Source: a virus. From it: a DNA stretch of 64,000 bases. Both the position numbers and the translations under genes were made by a program. The stretch covers positions 1 through 64,000 of IMG/VR virus record IMGVR_UViG_3300025151_008277; one strand, written 5' to 3'. Below the pieces are notes generated by a model, which was not told the origin of the DNA, ran no database searches, and saw only the letters and a program-made list of their open reading frames with translations. The first letter of the stretch is position 1. Each line of letters opens with the position of its first letter. This document shows, one piece after another, positions 7,001 to 15,177 of the stretch.

Positions 7001-7497
7001 TCTCCTGATAACTTTATTGTTTCGGCAGAACAGTAACCGTAATAAGTTTTATCATTTATCTCTTTTGTAATATATAAGTATCTATTAGTACTAATATTAA
7101 GAGTAAAAAAGTATTGAGAACTTAAAGTACTAAAACTACTATCAGCAGACAGCTTTGACGATGTAATAGCGGTAACAGCTGTAGATGTTGTAGACTTAGC
7201 GTAAAATGTTCCTGCGTTAGAAATATTTTTTATGTAGGTAGTAAACTTAGAATCACTCTGCAACGTATACGGAGTTTTTAAGCTCATAACAGAGCTCAAG
7301 CTATATAAGTCAGACAAGTAGTAAGATGTATTATAGTTAGTAGTTCTATCGCTAATATTTTCAAACAAGTTATATGTTTGTAAACGTAAACCGAAGTTGT
7401 AGTTTTCTACGTTACCTTTGAACAGTAAATTTTTATCCGATGTGTGTTTCATCGTTACCGGTTTTACTGACTCTGTATCAAAGGTAAATATTTTCAT
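4063..7497 (-). CDS. Giant tail adhesin with LamG-like C-terminal domain
   Basis: At 1144 residues this is the largest protein in the window. It is Asn-, Ser- and Thr-rich with beta-strand patterning throughout. A stretch near residues 930-1060 (YNHFAINVSMKQGWMDLYVNG, then RDLKLKGFKMYGRVL) looks like a laminin-G/concanavalin-type lectin jelly roll. The chain ends with a short Cys cluster (TCCTCN). It is the last gene of the baseplate and appendage operon and starts in a TAATG overlap with the upstream fibre-like gene. The position and lectin-like fold suggest a receptor-binding or long tail-fibre protein. The N-terminal part matches no family I know. Confidence 0.7.
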   Translation of the reverse strand: MKIFTFDTESVKPVTMKHTSDKNLLFKGNVENYNFGLRLQTYNLFENISDRTTNYNTSYYLSDLYSLSSVMSLKTPYTLQSDSKFTTYIKNISNAGTFYAKSTTSTAVTAITSSKLSADSSFSTLSSQYFFTLNISTNRYLYITKEINDKTYYGYCSAETIKLSGEVPTLSSHLFEYVIEDEKVKLFPVKDLDKPLEKYQLIFNSGSVELTGTSAGNAVSSVFEIKRNTLTRLKGALNNTFSFYLSSYNKDNIGLNLNTTTNSVSNNYLGFSNNYTLKYNDNWEVGLDVLPLKNQATVEEFYSNNNHYNSQPTNLNRQYEKLFTGNVQNQGYDKVYLSYNIGTKDVHFPPSKLTYFTTPSSLSPYTKLNINDSKIDHLGAVAGNHPLISDKVFKRRIDFKNNNFTDDINATYLCSWLSGNTSGDKLWMDRYYNPDAKDFNTALSTISGTSFTNTVTAAGAQSTYVFDLSSSLTFEKNNDYAYYHIGELDYANHINSLSSFELSRDMEILTKKGSVATFNNVKNDIEIDFDGNRFSKFKTDHNGDMSLSFWLSAQDFSLPLGYKLLGNYFEEGFGIFNTDFVTPNIFLPQGNKILLLNNDLEIYDEIEVLENNEPVKIKGIARKDNFSEFYVLGENNVIYIYNSNPNLVSKVVDLSGYSSLVIDDIDVTKDRFYAAFNPSGSKGYFFYDSTNNSTHLKRTVSADSLGDKHKLYVGPDGDNKETNNVNFFKADSQLDTGNEIAIDSNKNTFTIRQQSPTERNIRYNLLYKNKYANNTKNTVKVSGGSTESFISNVIVDDEDFIITIHDGIRISKFKNSRELVTFKDLTFLDRDSKKYIDVILDFEGKNYVKYYLIVETFSNKTVLHKVDKDFNLSKTRSLGSRVINNLNLTKTITSYYFLKKYNACKNTFKIVLKAKPKFTKTGGFKKTEAHIEYDITQLNGGYNHFAINVSMKQGWMDLYVNGHKYQRETFSPGTFLLDNPLGTGVFIGALSTPYYLNFSSRLQQLGKYLLRDLKLKGFKMYGRVLDYYEIRSHYNYHSFDRDTVWSLPIGQRTYIDTIDQVYKFGLPEKNTNTYDVDIKNLGITDETLKQKLRDEIKKELPKVTPYYDTLKTVNLGKVEPEEVLPAPVVVGAGTTSAQTCCTCN

Positions 7498-8336
7498 TAC
7501 ATTATTCTGATGCCTGAGAATGTGGAAGCTTCAATACCGCTAAATTTTGTAAGATGTAGTGTTACTTTATCTCCTTTTTTCAAATTCATATATACAGAGA
7601 AGTTATATGTACCATGACTAAAAGTATTTGACGGAAAGCTATTAGTGGGTGCATTTGCAAACATTTGTAAAGGTTGTCGCGCGTAAAATACTGCGTTTTT
7701 ATGTATAGTCAAAAACCGCTTGTCATTGCCTATAGATCTAGGTACTCGAACCCCTATCATACCGTTGAATAACATTCCGTAATCGTCTTTTGCTTTATAG
7801 AAAAAACTGTTATTATCGATATCAGTAGTGCCGTCACCGAGTTGAACATCTGTACCTTCGACAAGACCTGTTCCTTTGAAATCGAACCTCTCAAAAAGTA
7901 GAGAACCGTTTGTATTATTTAAAGCCTTATCTACTGTGTTAGATACTGTAAAACCTACTTTTGAATTAGTGTTAGATGATATATCAGACGCGTCAATAGT
8001 AGATGTAGAAATACTATCTACAAATGTAGCTAAAGAACTAAACGCATCATTAATTCGCGACGCATTATTATTTATATCAGCTGTCACTGAGCTTAGAGTT
8101 GTTAAGATAGCATGATTAGTCTCGGCTTTAGCACTTACAGCTGAAATATCAGATGTCTTTAGATACGTACCCGAAATTCTATCAAAGAAGGTAATATTAT
8201 CGACCCCGATAATAAAATCTTTAAAATCTAATAACCGTGTACCATCAGTCGTTTCTAACAATACATAGTCCCCTATCTTGACTTCGGTGGCAATCTCTAA
8301 GTCTTCTATGTTTACTATTTCATCTTCTAAAGCCAT
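7497..8336 (-). CDS. Tail-fibre-like protein with C1q/TNF-like tip
   Basis: A 279-residue protein. Residues 15-45 (VKIGDYVLLETTDGTRLLDF) resemble attachment regions at the base of phage fibres. Residues about 80-120 look like a trimeric coiled stretch. The C-terminal 55 residues (KKGDKVTLHLTKFSG, then STFSGIRIM) match the GD-V-L ... STFSG pattern of C1q/TNF-type trimeric jelly rolls. A late promoter ends 5 nt before the ATG, so it heads its own transcript into the 1144-residue adhesin. Likely a short fibre or adhesin component; the C1q call is by motif only. Confidence 0.65.
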   Translation of the reverse strand: MALEDEIVNIEDLEIATEVKIGDYVLLETTDGTRLLDFKDFIIGVDNITFFDRISGTYLKTSDISAVSAKAETNHAILTTLSSVTADINNNASRINDAFSSLATFVDSISTSTIDASDISSNTNSKVGFTVSNTVDKALNNTNGSLLFERFDFKGTGLVEGTDVQLGDGTTDIDNNSFFYKAKDDYGMLFNGMIGVRVPRSIGNDKRFLTIHKNAVFYARQPLQMFANAPTNSFPSNTFSHGTYNFSVYMNLKKGDKVTLHLTKFSGIEASTFSGIRIM

Positions 8337-8341
8337 ATGAT

Positions 8342-8349
8342 TATTTATT
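8342..8349 (-). promoter_or_regulatory. Late promoter AATAAATA (minus)
   Basis: Read on the minus strand, AATAAATA ends 5 nt before the ATG at 8336, the same spacing seen on many plus-strand late genes. Confidence 0.75.
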
Positions 8350-8367
8350 CCTTTTTTTAATTATAAG

Positions 8368-9363
8368 TTAGTATGTTATATACGCTGTTAAAGTACTTGT
8401 TCCTAAAGTTACAGTTTCACATCCATCTACATCAAATAAATCTACAAAGAAATAACCTCTATTTAACGCAGAATAGGATGTACCTATACCTGTTGTTACA
8501 TTCTCTAGTTGATATGTAAGACCTGGTTTGAGATTAGCGCCATGAATATCTATTAATGGTACGTTAATATCTTTTACTCTCGTGCCTTCATGAGGATGGA
8601 AATTTAAAAAGCCAGTAACATGTATAAATTGAGAATTAGGTATAGCGGGATCAAAGTTACCTACACCCGGATAGTTTGCAGTTCCAATACCTGTTCTAGT
8701 TCTAAATTTTAATTTAAAACCTCCATCAGCACATCCTTCAGCATTCACATTAAATGTAGCATGGCTTAAAGCGGCCGCAACAAAGTCATATTCATCTTCA
8801 AATCCAACCTCTGTAGAGCAAGAACTTGTTGCAGTAGTACCTGAGTCATAAAAGAAATAATCATCAGTATTAGTACTTAGCAAACTTGTTCCAACTAACC
8901 CTGGGTTATCAGCTTCAAACGTTAGTAGTACGTTATCCTGAGTAGTATCTGTATCTATGAAATCTCCTTTAACGAGATTTACGTCTAAATAGTCATCTAA
9001 TCTACTTGCGTACATTCTAAACGAAATAGTATACAAATCAGTTATACCATCATCTCTATGTAGCAGTATTTCTACTTCATTAGGTCTACCAAGATCAATA
9101 ACATCATTATCTAGTACTTCTGTAAACGTAGTAGCACTTAAAGATTTTGTATCTGTTGTTGAACTCAAATCTCTGTTAAAAACTACCTCTTTGTCGTTCT
9201 CAGTAAACGTGACAATTACTTTGTCTACAGGTGATTGAGCTTGATCAATATCATTAAGATTGAAAGTAACTTCTGTAGTACCGGTTAAGTTTTGAGTTAA
9301 CGTACTTACAGTAGCAGTCGAAGTCTGCTGAGTTGTACTTAATGTATAAGTAAATGTCTTCAT
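8368..9363 (-). CDS. Hypothetical tail appendage protein
   Basis: A 331-residue, Thr- and Ser-rich, beta-patterned protein starting MKTFTYTLSTTQQTSTATVS. It contains GIGT motifs (RTGIGTANY and VTTGIGTSY) reminiscent of the GIGSS motifs elsewhere in the window. Its ATG overlaps the previous gene's stop (ATGA). It lies in the baseplate/fibre operon between two unknown tail proteins. No family is recognised; structural protein by context. Confidence 0.6.
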   Translation of the reverse strand: MKTFTYTLSTTQQTSTATVSTLTQNLTGTTEVTFNLNDIDQAQSPVDKVIVTFTENDKEVVFNRDLSSTTDTKSLSATTFTEVLDNDVIDLGRPNEVEILLHRDDGITDLYTISFRMYASRLDDYLDVNLVKGDFIDTDTTQDNVLLTFEADNPGLVGTSLLSTNTDDYFFYDSGTTATSSCSTEVGFEDEYDFVAAALSHATFNVNAEGCADGGFKLKFRTRTGIGTANYPGVGNFDPAIPNSQFIHVTGFLNFHPHEGTRVKDINVPLIDIHGANLKPGLTYQLENVTTGIGTSYSALNRGYFFVDLFDVDGCETVTLGTSTLTAYITY

Positions 9364-10844
9364 TTGTCTGCTACTCCTTGTACTCTAAAACTCTTAAGCT
9401 CAAAATTAAAAACGCTAGTGGATGTCGTACTTGTTAAACCTGCTTTGAGTACCCTCGGAGTAGTAAAATTAAAATTAGGTTTATTTAAATTTATTCTATA
9501 AAGTTCTGTATAAGTAGAATCAGTAGAAAGTTTTCCTGATACAATAACTGTTTTACTTTTCTTGGTCAGCTCGACTCTAAAGTCTTTATATACTGCAGCT
9601 GAAGCTGCTGATACTGTTTCATGTAAGGGTATAGATGTAATTGCGCTAGATTGGCCTAATGTTTTGTAATCATTATCAGCTCCTGCTCTAACGCCTATAC
9701 TACATGGTACTTGTGTGAATGTTGTACCATCATATGACCCAGGTTTATCTTCATAAGTAGTAGTAAAGTTACCTGCAAGATCAAATGCTATTCCTACGTA
9801 ACCGCTTAAATTTATACCTTTAGTAGAAAATGCAGGATAACCGTTAACCTCAAACGCGTTCATCCCAGCTGGGCAATATCCCAAAGAGCTATTAACACCA
9901 TCAAGTTCTACTTCGTCGGTGTCGCTCGGTGTATAGAAAAACACACAAAAACCTTCTGCTGGACCAGCACTCAGAGTGTATTGTTTAATTGATCTAGTAG
10001 CAGACGGAGGTGTAGATGTTAGGTTATCAGATCTCGTACTTATGAGACCTAATTGTGAAGTACTAGATAATGAATACGATTTGCAAGTGAAATCCACTCT
10101 AATATAATCATCAGTCTTATAACTAGGTGTTTCTTTTTTCTTTGCTATAAAACCACCGCTATGGCCAAAAGGTAGAGATGAAGTAGCAGTAAGATCGGTT
10201 GACGTGAGAGTAAATAGAGCTGTATTAAAGAGGATATCATTCCCTTTATGCATTGGTCTCAATTTGTAGTTTGGCGGTCTTTCATCAACATTTAAACCGT
10301 AAAAAGAATCTACACCTTCTGTAGAGTTGCCTTGTATAAAATAGTCTTTATGTAAGTTACTACCTGTATAATTAAATACTGAACTTGTATGCTTACTTTC
10401 TGGTACAATAGCTCTACTGTACACCGGATACATAAATTCATCTACATATTGAAAAGTATATGTAAAGATTGTGAAACCGTCCGTAGAATCTGTATATCTA
10501 CCTAAGTATGTAATATTATAAAAGTCGGTCTTTTCGTTGTAAGTGATTACTGGCTTACTTATCTCGCTTAAATTTATATCTGCACTAACTTCAGGTACAA
10601 AGGAATAAACATAGCCTGGTGCATCCTCATCGGTAAGTTGAGCTCCTGAAATACTATCTACATCATTAGGAAATACTAATCTTTTAACATTAGTCTTTTT
10701 ATCTATACTATATATAGCAGGGTAATGAGCGATTAATGGGCCTTTACAAGTAGGACCGTCTGCAGACACTGAAGTAATAGCACATACAAGAAACTCTCTT
10801 GTATCTTCTTTAAACCAATAATCTGACTGCTTACTTAGGAACAT
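9360..10844 (-). CDS. Hypothetical tail/baseplate-associated protein
   Basis: A 494-residue, beta-rich protein with many Thr, Ser and Tyr residues. No domain is recognised; a stretch near residues 415-450 (VYKDFRVELTKKSKTVIVSG) looks like strands of a carbohydrate-binding or lectin-like sandwich, but this is weak. It starts after a short AT-rich gap with TTAAATA-like elements and is translationally coupled to the next gene by ATGA. Probably a virion protein. Confidence 0.6.
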   Translation of the reverse strand: MFLSKQSDYWFKEDTREFLVCAITSVSADGPTCKGPLIAHYPAIYSIDKKTNVKRLVFPNDVDSISGAQLTDEDAPGYVYSFVPEVSADINLSEISKPVITYNEKTDFYNITYLGRYTDSTDGFTIFTYTFQYVDEFMYPVYSRAIVPESKHTSSVFNYTGSNLHKDYFIQGNSTEGVDSFYGLNVDERPPNYKLRPMHKGNDILFNTALFTLTSTDLTATSSLPFGHSGGFIAKKKETPSYKTDDYIRVDFTCKSYSLSSTSQLGLISTRSDNLTSTPPSATRSIKQYTLSAGPAEGFCVFFYTPSDTDEVELDGVNSSLGYCPAGMNAFEVNGYPAFSTKGINLSGYVGIAFDLAGNFTTTYEDKPGSYDGTTFTQVPCSIGVRAGADNDYKTLGQSSAITSIPLHETVSAASAAVYKDFRVELTKKSKTVIVSGKLSTDSTYTELYRINLNKPNFNFTTPRVLKAGLTSTTSTSVFNFELKSFRVQGVADK

Positions 10845-10862
10845 TTATTTAAATATTTACTA

Positions 10863-13031
10863 CTAAATCAAAGAATTCGACGGTAAGGATAAAGTGAAAT
10901 CAGTACCATCGTAGGTATAGCTTTCTGTGAAAGTATCCGCAGATGTTTGTATAAAGATTGTATTACCTATAACATCAAAACTTATAATTTCATTAGAACT
11001 TATAGAACTCTTTAATGATGTTGATTGTTTACCTAAAACACTGCTTAATTTTTCATAAAATGTAGATACTTTCTGAGAGCTTATATCTCTCACAAAAACT
11101 GTACCATGATTTATATATTTTTGTTTGTATAAAGATATAGTACTTACTGATGGCACGTTCAATCCAGTAGCTTCATATGTTGTTGTGAAACCAGCTGGAA
11201 CAGCTAAGCTATTAAAAGAAGTAGCTTCATATTTATTAAGATAAATTTGCGCAAAATGAGCGCCAGCGCACGGATGACCTTCGAATAGATACGCGTCTAC
11301 AAGATCATTACCACTAACAGCACTACAAGCTACCGTGCTTAATGGCGCAAAAAAACCTCCTTGGCCTTCGCATGTACTTACATCGTTAGTTAATACGGTG
11401 TCATACATACCAGTGAGACTAGTGTAATTCGAATGTGTATCTCCTGCGGTTATAGCACTAAGTACACTATTAAAATATAATCCGTCATACAACTCGCAAC
11501 TAGTAATATCTTGAGTAGAGGAAGATGTATCCTCATTATATAATGTATAGGACGTACCTGCGAATCGTTTAGGTGATACATTTTTATACACTATAAATTC
11601 ATTACCGTATATATCATTTTTTAATACAACTGCAGTTTCATTTTTTATTAATAAGTCCTCTAGTCGTTCATTCTCAGGCCATTGATTGAGAGATTCTCTT
11701 TTATATGCATCGGGATTTTTCCAAATATTTTGATTCTCTCCTGACCAGAAACTTATTTCATCTTCCTTATGATTTATACCTGTATGAGAATATTTTAATG
11801 AATTTTCTTTAGATTGGTATCCATATGACTTTAAGGATTCTGTATCATATACTTTTATACTATCAGAGTCATTATTCTTAATCCATCTATTATCACATGA
11901 AAAATTAACAGGTGTAACTACCTTAGAATCTTTATTCTTTAAACCTATACCACTTTGTACTCGTTTAGGGTCAGGTAAAAAGAATTCACCATTTACAGCG
12001 GACACGTCAATATTGAATGTTAAATTTTTTGATAAAGCTTGAGCTAGTCCAGCATTCTCAAAACTTAATTGAAAAGGTATAGTGTTGTTTCTTATAATAG
12101 TACCATAACTGTTTGATACTATCGGATTGTATCTATTCAAATAAGAATTACTATTTTCCGCAGTAAGTACTTTTTTAAGTTCGTAGCTTTTCGAATCTCC
12201 AGATAAGTAAAAAACATCACAACTTAAATATTTTTCTAAAACTTTATTCTTTAAATTTACATTTAGATTTTCTTCACTTTTAACTTCATTAGCAAAAAAA
12301 CGATCAGTAAGCTTATTATAGTCAGTATATAATTTGTTTATAGATATTCGTTTTTTTGTATTAGAGGTAAGTATATATTTTTTACCTTTTGATTTTATTC
12401 TGAGAGATTGTATTAACTTTTTTGATTCATTTTTAACTTTAGTATGTAAATCTTCTTTTACCGAACTTGGTAATGTTTTTGAATCGTCTGTGATACCTAC
12501 TTCAGTTGTACAATAGCGTACAAATTGAATAGATATTTTATTCATGATTTCACTTACATTAACTGACGTAACATCTGTATTATTTTTTACAAAACTATCT
12601 TGAGTTAATAGTCTCGCAATTAAGTTCTTTAGATATATTTCTATACCTTTTTTAGAGGATTTAAGATTGTTTTTTGTTTTTACAAACTTAAGTTCGTCCC
12701 TATAATCTTTTAGTCTAGAAAATTCTCTTTTAAGATTGTCTGATACGTAATGAGCAGCAATATCTAATTCGTAAGGGTTATTATAATTAAGTTGCTTTAA
12801 ATAATCCTTTACTTCTTCATTGAGATCTGAATGATCTATATTCTTTAATAACTCCTTATAACTATCAGAGATATAATTGTTATCAGTTACTGTATTTGCA
12901 TCCTTGTTAACTTTATAATCTGTTAAGTATGTACTATACAGGTCTTTTAATTCGTTGAAATTATTATAGTTGTTATAGTAACTTCTAAACTCTTCAAATG
13001 TTAATGGTGATACAGTATCAAGACTTATCAT
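10863..13031 (-). CDS. Large hypothetical baseplate-associated protein
   Basis: A 722-residue protein. Residues 1-260 are Lys/Asn/Glu-rich and helical-looking (LTFEEFRSYYNNYNNFNELK), and the rest is beta-rich with Ser and Thr. It follows the gp7-like gene with an ATGA overlap, the slot filled in T4 by wedge components gp8-gp10, but I see no sequence signature of those proteins. Called a structural protein by position only. Confidence 0.6.
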   Translation of the reverse strand: MISLDTVSPLTFEEFRSYYNNYNNFNELKDLYSTYLTDYKVNKDANTVTDNNYISDSYKELLKNIDHSDLNEEVKDYLKQLNYNNPYELDIAAHYVSDNLKREFSRLKDYRDELKFVKTKNNLKSSKKGIEIYLKNLIARLLTQDSFVKNNTDVTSVNVSEIMNKISIQFVRYCTTEVGITDDSKTLPSSVKEDLHTKVKNESKKLIQSLRIKSKGKKYILTSNTKKRISINKLYTDYNKLTDRFFANEVKSEENLNVNLKNKVLEKYLSCDVFYLSGDSKSYELKKVLTAENSNSYLNRYNPIVSNSYGTIIRNNTIPFQLSFENAGLAQALSKNLTFNIDVSAVNGEFFLPDPKRVQSGIGLKNKDSKVVTPVNFSCDNRWIKNNDSDSIKVYDTESLKSYGYQSKENSLKYSHTGINHKEDEISFWSGENQNIWKNPDAYKRESLNQWPENERLEDLLIKNETAVVLKNDIYGNEFIVYKNVSPKRFAGTSYTLYNEDTSSSTQDITSCELYDGLYFNSVLSAITAGDTHSNYTSLTGMYDTVLTNDVSTCEGQGGFFAPLSTVACSAVSGNDLVDAYLFEGHPCAGAHFAQIYLNKYEATSFNSLAVPAGFTTTYEATGLNVPSVSTISLYKQKYINHGTVFVRDISSQKVSTFYEKLSSVLGKQSTSLKSSISSNEIISFDVIGNTIFIQTSADTFTESYTYDGTDFTLSLPSNSLI

Positions 13032-15175
13032 AAACTTAATCCCTTTCTAACTTGGAAGTCTATATTTTTATATACTTCAGTATTCCATGCTGATACACTA
13101 GTCAATGTGGCAGTTAAGCTATTATGACTATAAGTTGTGTAATCCAAAATATTATTTTTTCTTTTATTATTATAATTTTCAACGTATGGATAAAAATCGT
13201 AAAAATGTTTTAAACCACTTGCTCCTGATACCGTACTATCTAAATTCCATCCCCAAGTAGCTCCTGCTTTTTTATTATAAGCAGATAAAGGATATGAAGT
13301 TAATTCCGAAGTACCTGATGTTATAGTACCTGAAGAGACTTTTTGAGGTTTGATACGTATAAATTCATTATTAAATTTTTGTACTGCAACAAAATCTGTA
13401 TAAGCAGTAACAGTATATGTGGTAGCATCAATAGGATTATTATAATCTATATTTTTACCATATGCAGAATTTGATGAATAAAAGGTCTCAAAACTTTCAT
13501 CAAACTTTTCATCCATACCCATTAGACGTCTAAATCTTATAGTATATAAATTGAATAACCTTTTTAAATCAGGAGGTGATTGAGTTATATTAAAATTAGC
13601 TTCTTCGTTGAATAAATCATAAAGCTTACGTAATACATCAATATTACAAGTGTCTACATCTGAAGTATTCAACACAAAGTTACTAATCTTTTCAAAAACA
13701 GATTTACCGAATGTATTAGGATTACTTGATAACGTACCAACGATTGAACCTAGCACACCATCAAATAAACTATCATATTCATGTAAGAAATTTTGAAATC
13801 TATAACTCTTTAAAGTTTCTTTATAATCAAAATCTAACTCGTTTACTTTATAATATTCTTCTCCAGCTGATGGAAGTACTGTAAACGTATAAGAACCTGA
13901 TAGTTCAGCTTGACCTGATTTTGGTATACCTCTTACATATAAAGTATGTGTACCAGTAACGCTAGGAGTATAGTTAAAGTAAAAGAACGAACTCAAATCA
14001 CTACTACTCAAAGAGGTGTTATATGAAAAGTCCGCAGAACTTACACTTGATATAGCAGTACTAGTTACACTCCCCGATAATGTACTACCTACTGTAACTT
14101 TAAATCTACCCGCTGTACTGCTATTATACCCTGCGTTATCATAATTAAACTTACCGAAAATTTTAGCAGGATTATTATTTTTATCTGCAGCACACACAAA
14201 TACTTGAAAAGGGTCACCTTGTCTTTTATATACTGGTAAGGTCATGTTTTTATTACCAGTACTTGTAAGGGATAGTTTAGTTCTAGGATTATAAACAACA
14301 TCAATAATCATAGAATCTACTGCACTTTCTAAGTGATTTAAACCTGATAGATTCAAATTAGTATCTACATTGTTTATGAAGTAATCAGCTATAGTGTGCT
14401 TATGAGTATCAATTGCAGCAAATACTTTTACAGTCTCTTGTTGATCATCAAAGTAAAATATTTCACCGAGTCCAGATGCACCTAATATATGTGAAGACGC
14501 TGTCGGTGTAGTTACCTTTACAGGTGTGTTACCACTTAATTCATAGTATATAGGAGTTAAGTTTATTTTTTGTTTATTATTTTTTATACGGGTAAACTTT
14601 TTATTTTGTCTAGTATAAAAAGCTCTATAAGGTAACAAAAAAGCATACTTATAAGAATCGTCATACAAATCTGACCTACTTCCTGAAGCTGCGAAAAATA
14701 TAGTATTACCATTAGGGTCGTAATCTTGCCATGTTACGTTGACGTTATATCTTATATTTTTCTTAATGTTAAGCTCACCTGCACGGATAGTTGTATCAAC
14801 ACCTGTATCAGCAAGACTAAATCTATTTGTTAAAAAATTATCTACTGAAACTGTTTGGGTTAAAGTATTGAGTAACGCTTTGCCTTCATTATCATAAAAG
14901 TAACACGTCACAGTATACTGACCAGGGTATTCGTATTTATGAGAAGCTTGATATGTATCAGCAGCACTTAAAGTATAACCATCACCGAAATCCCATGATA
15001 CTTTAACTTGACTAATATCTGTATGATATGCATCAGCGAAAGCTCCTGTAAGACCAGGTGTAAATGTAAACTCAGTAATTCTAGTGTACCCTGTAAGCGC
15101 TGGAGTAATCGTCAAAGGTACAGCTATAATGCTCGGGCATTGCGGTGTATATGATATAGGTGTACAATCAGCCAT
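13028..15175 (-). CDS. PKD-containing baseplate wedge protein, gp7-like by position
   Basis: A 715-residue protein. Residues about 30-112 form a PKD domain, shown by VSWDFGDG and HKYEYPGQYTVTCYF. Further beta domains follow to about residue 440. A helical block at about 450-590 (FLHEYDSLFDGVLGSIVGTL, then FNLYTIRFRRLMGMDEKF) resembles the anchoring part of wedge proteins. The gene is 2 nt downstream of gp6, the place of gene 7 in T4. T4 gp7 has no PKD domain, so a binding module has probably been added here. Confidence 0.6.
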   Translation of the reverse strand: MADCTPISYTPQCPSIIAVPLTITPALTGYTRITEFTFTPGLTGAFADAYHTDISQVKVSWDFGDGYTLSAADTYQASHKYEYPGQYTVTCYFYDNEGKALLNTLTQTVSVDNFLTNRFSLADTGVDTTIRAGELNIKKNIRYNVNVTWQDYDPNGNTIFFAASGSRSDLYDDSYKYAFLLPYRAFYTRQNKKFTRIKNNKQKINLTPIYYELSGNTPVKVTTPTASSHILGASGLGEIFYFDDQQETVKVFAAIDTHKHTIADYFINNVDTNLNLSGLNHLESAVDSMIIDVVYNPRTKLSLTSTGNKNMTLPVYKRQGDPFQVFVCAADKNNNPAKIFGKFNYDNAGYNSSTAGRFKVTVGSTLSGSVTSTAISSVSSADFSYNTSLSSSDLSSFFYFNYTPSVTGTHTLYVRGIPKSGQAELSGSYTFTVLPSAGEEYYKVNELDFDYKETLKSYRFQNFLHEYDSLFDGVLGSIVGTLSSNPNTFGKSVFEKISNFVLNTSDVDTCNIDVLRKLYDLFNEEANFNITQSPPDLKRLFNLYTIRFRRLMGMDEKFDESFETFYSSNSAYGKNIDYNNPIDATTYTVTAYTDFVAVQKFNNEFIRIKPQKVSSGTITSGTSELTSYPLSAYNKKAGATWGWNLDSTVSGASGLKHFYDFYPYVENYNNKRKNNILDYTTYSHNSLTATLTSVSAWNTEVYKNIDFQVRKGLSL

Positions 15176-15177
15176 TA

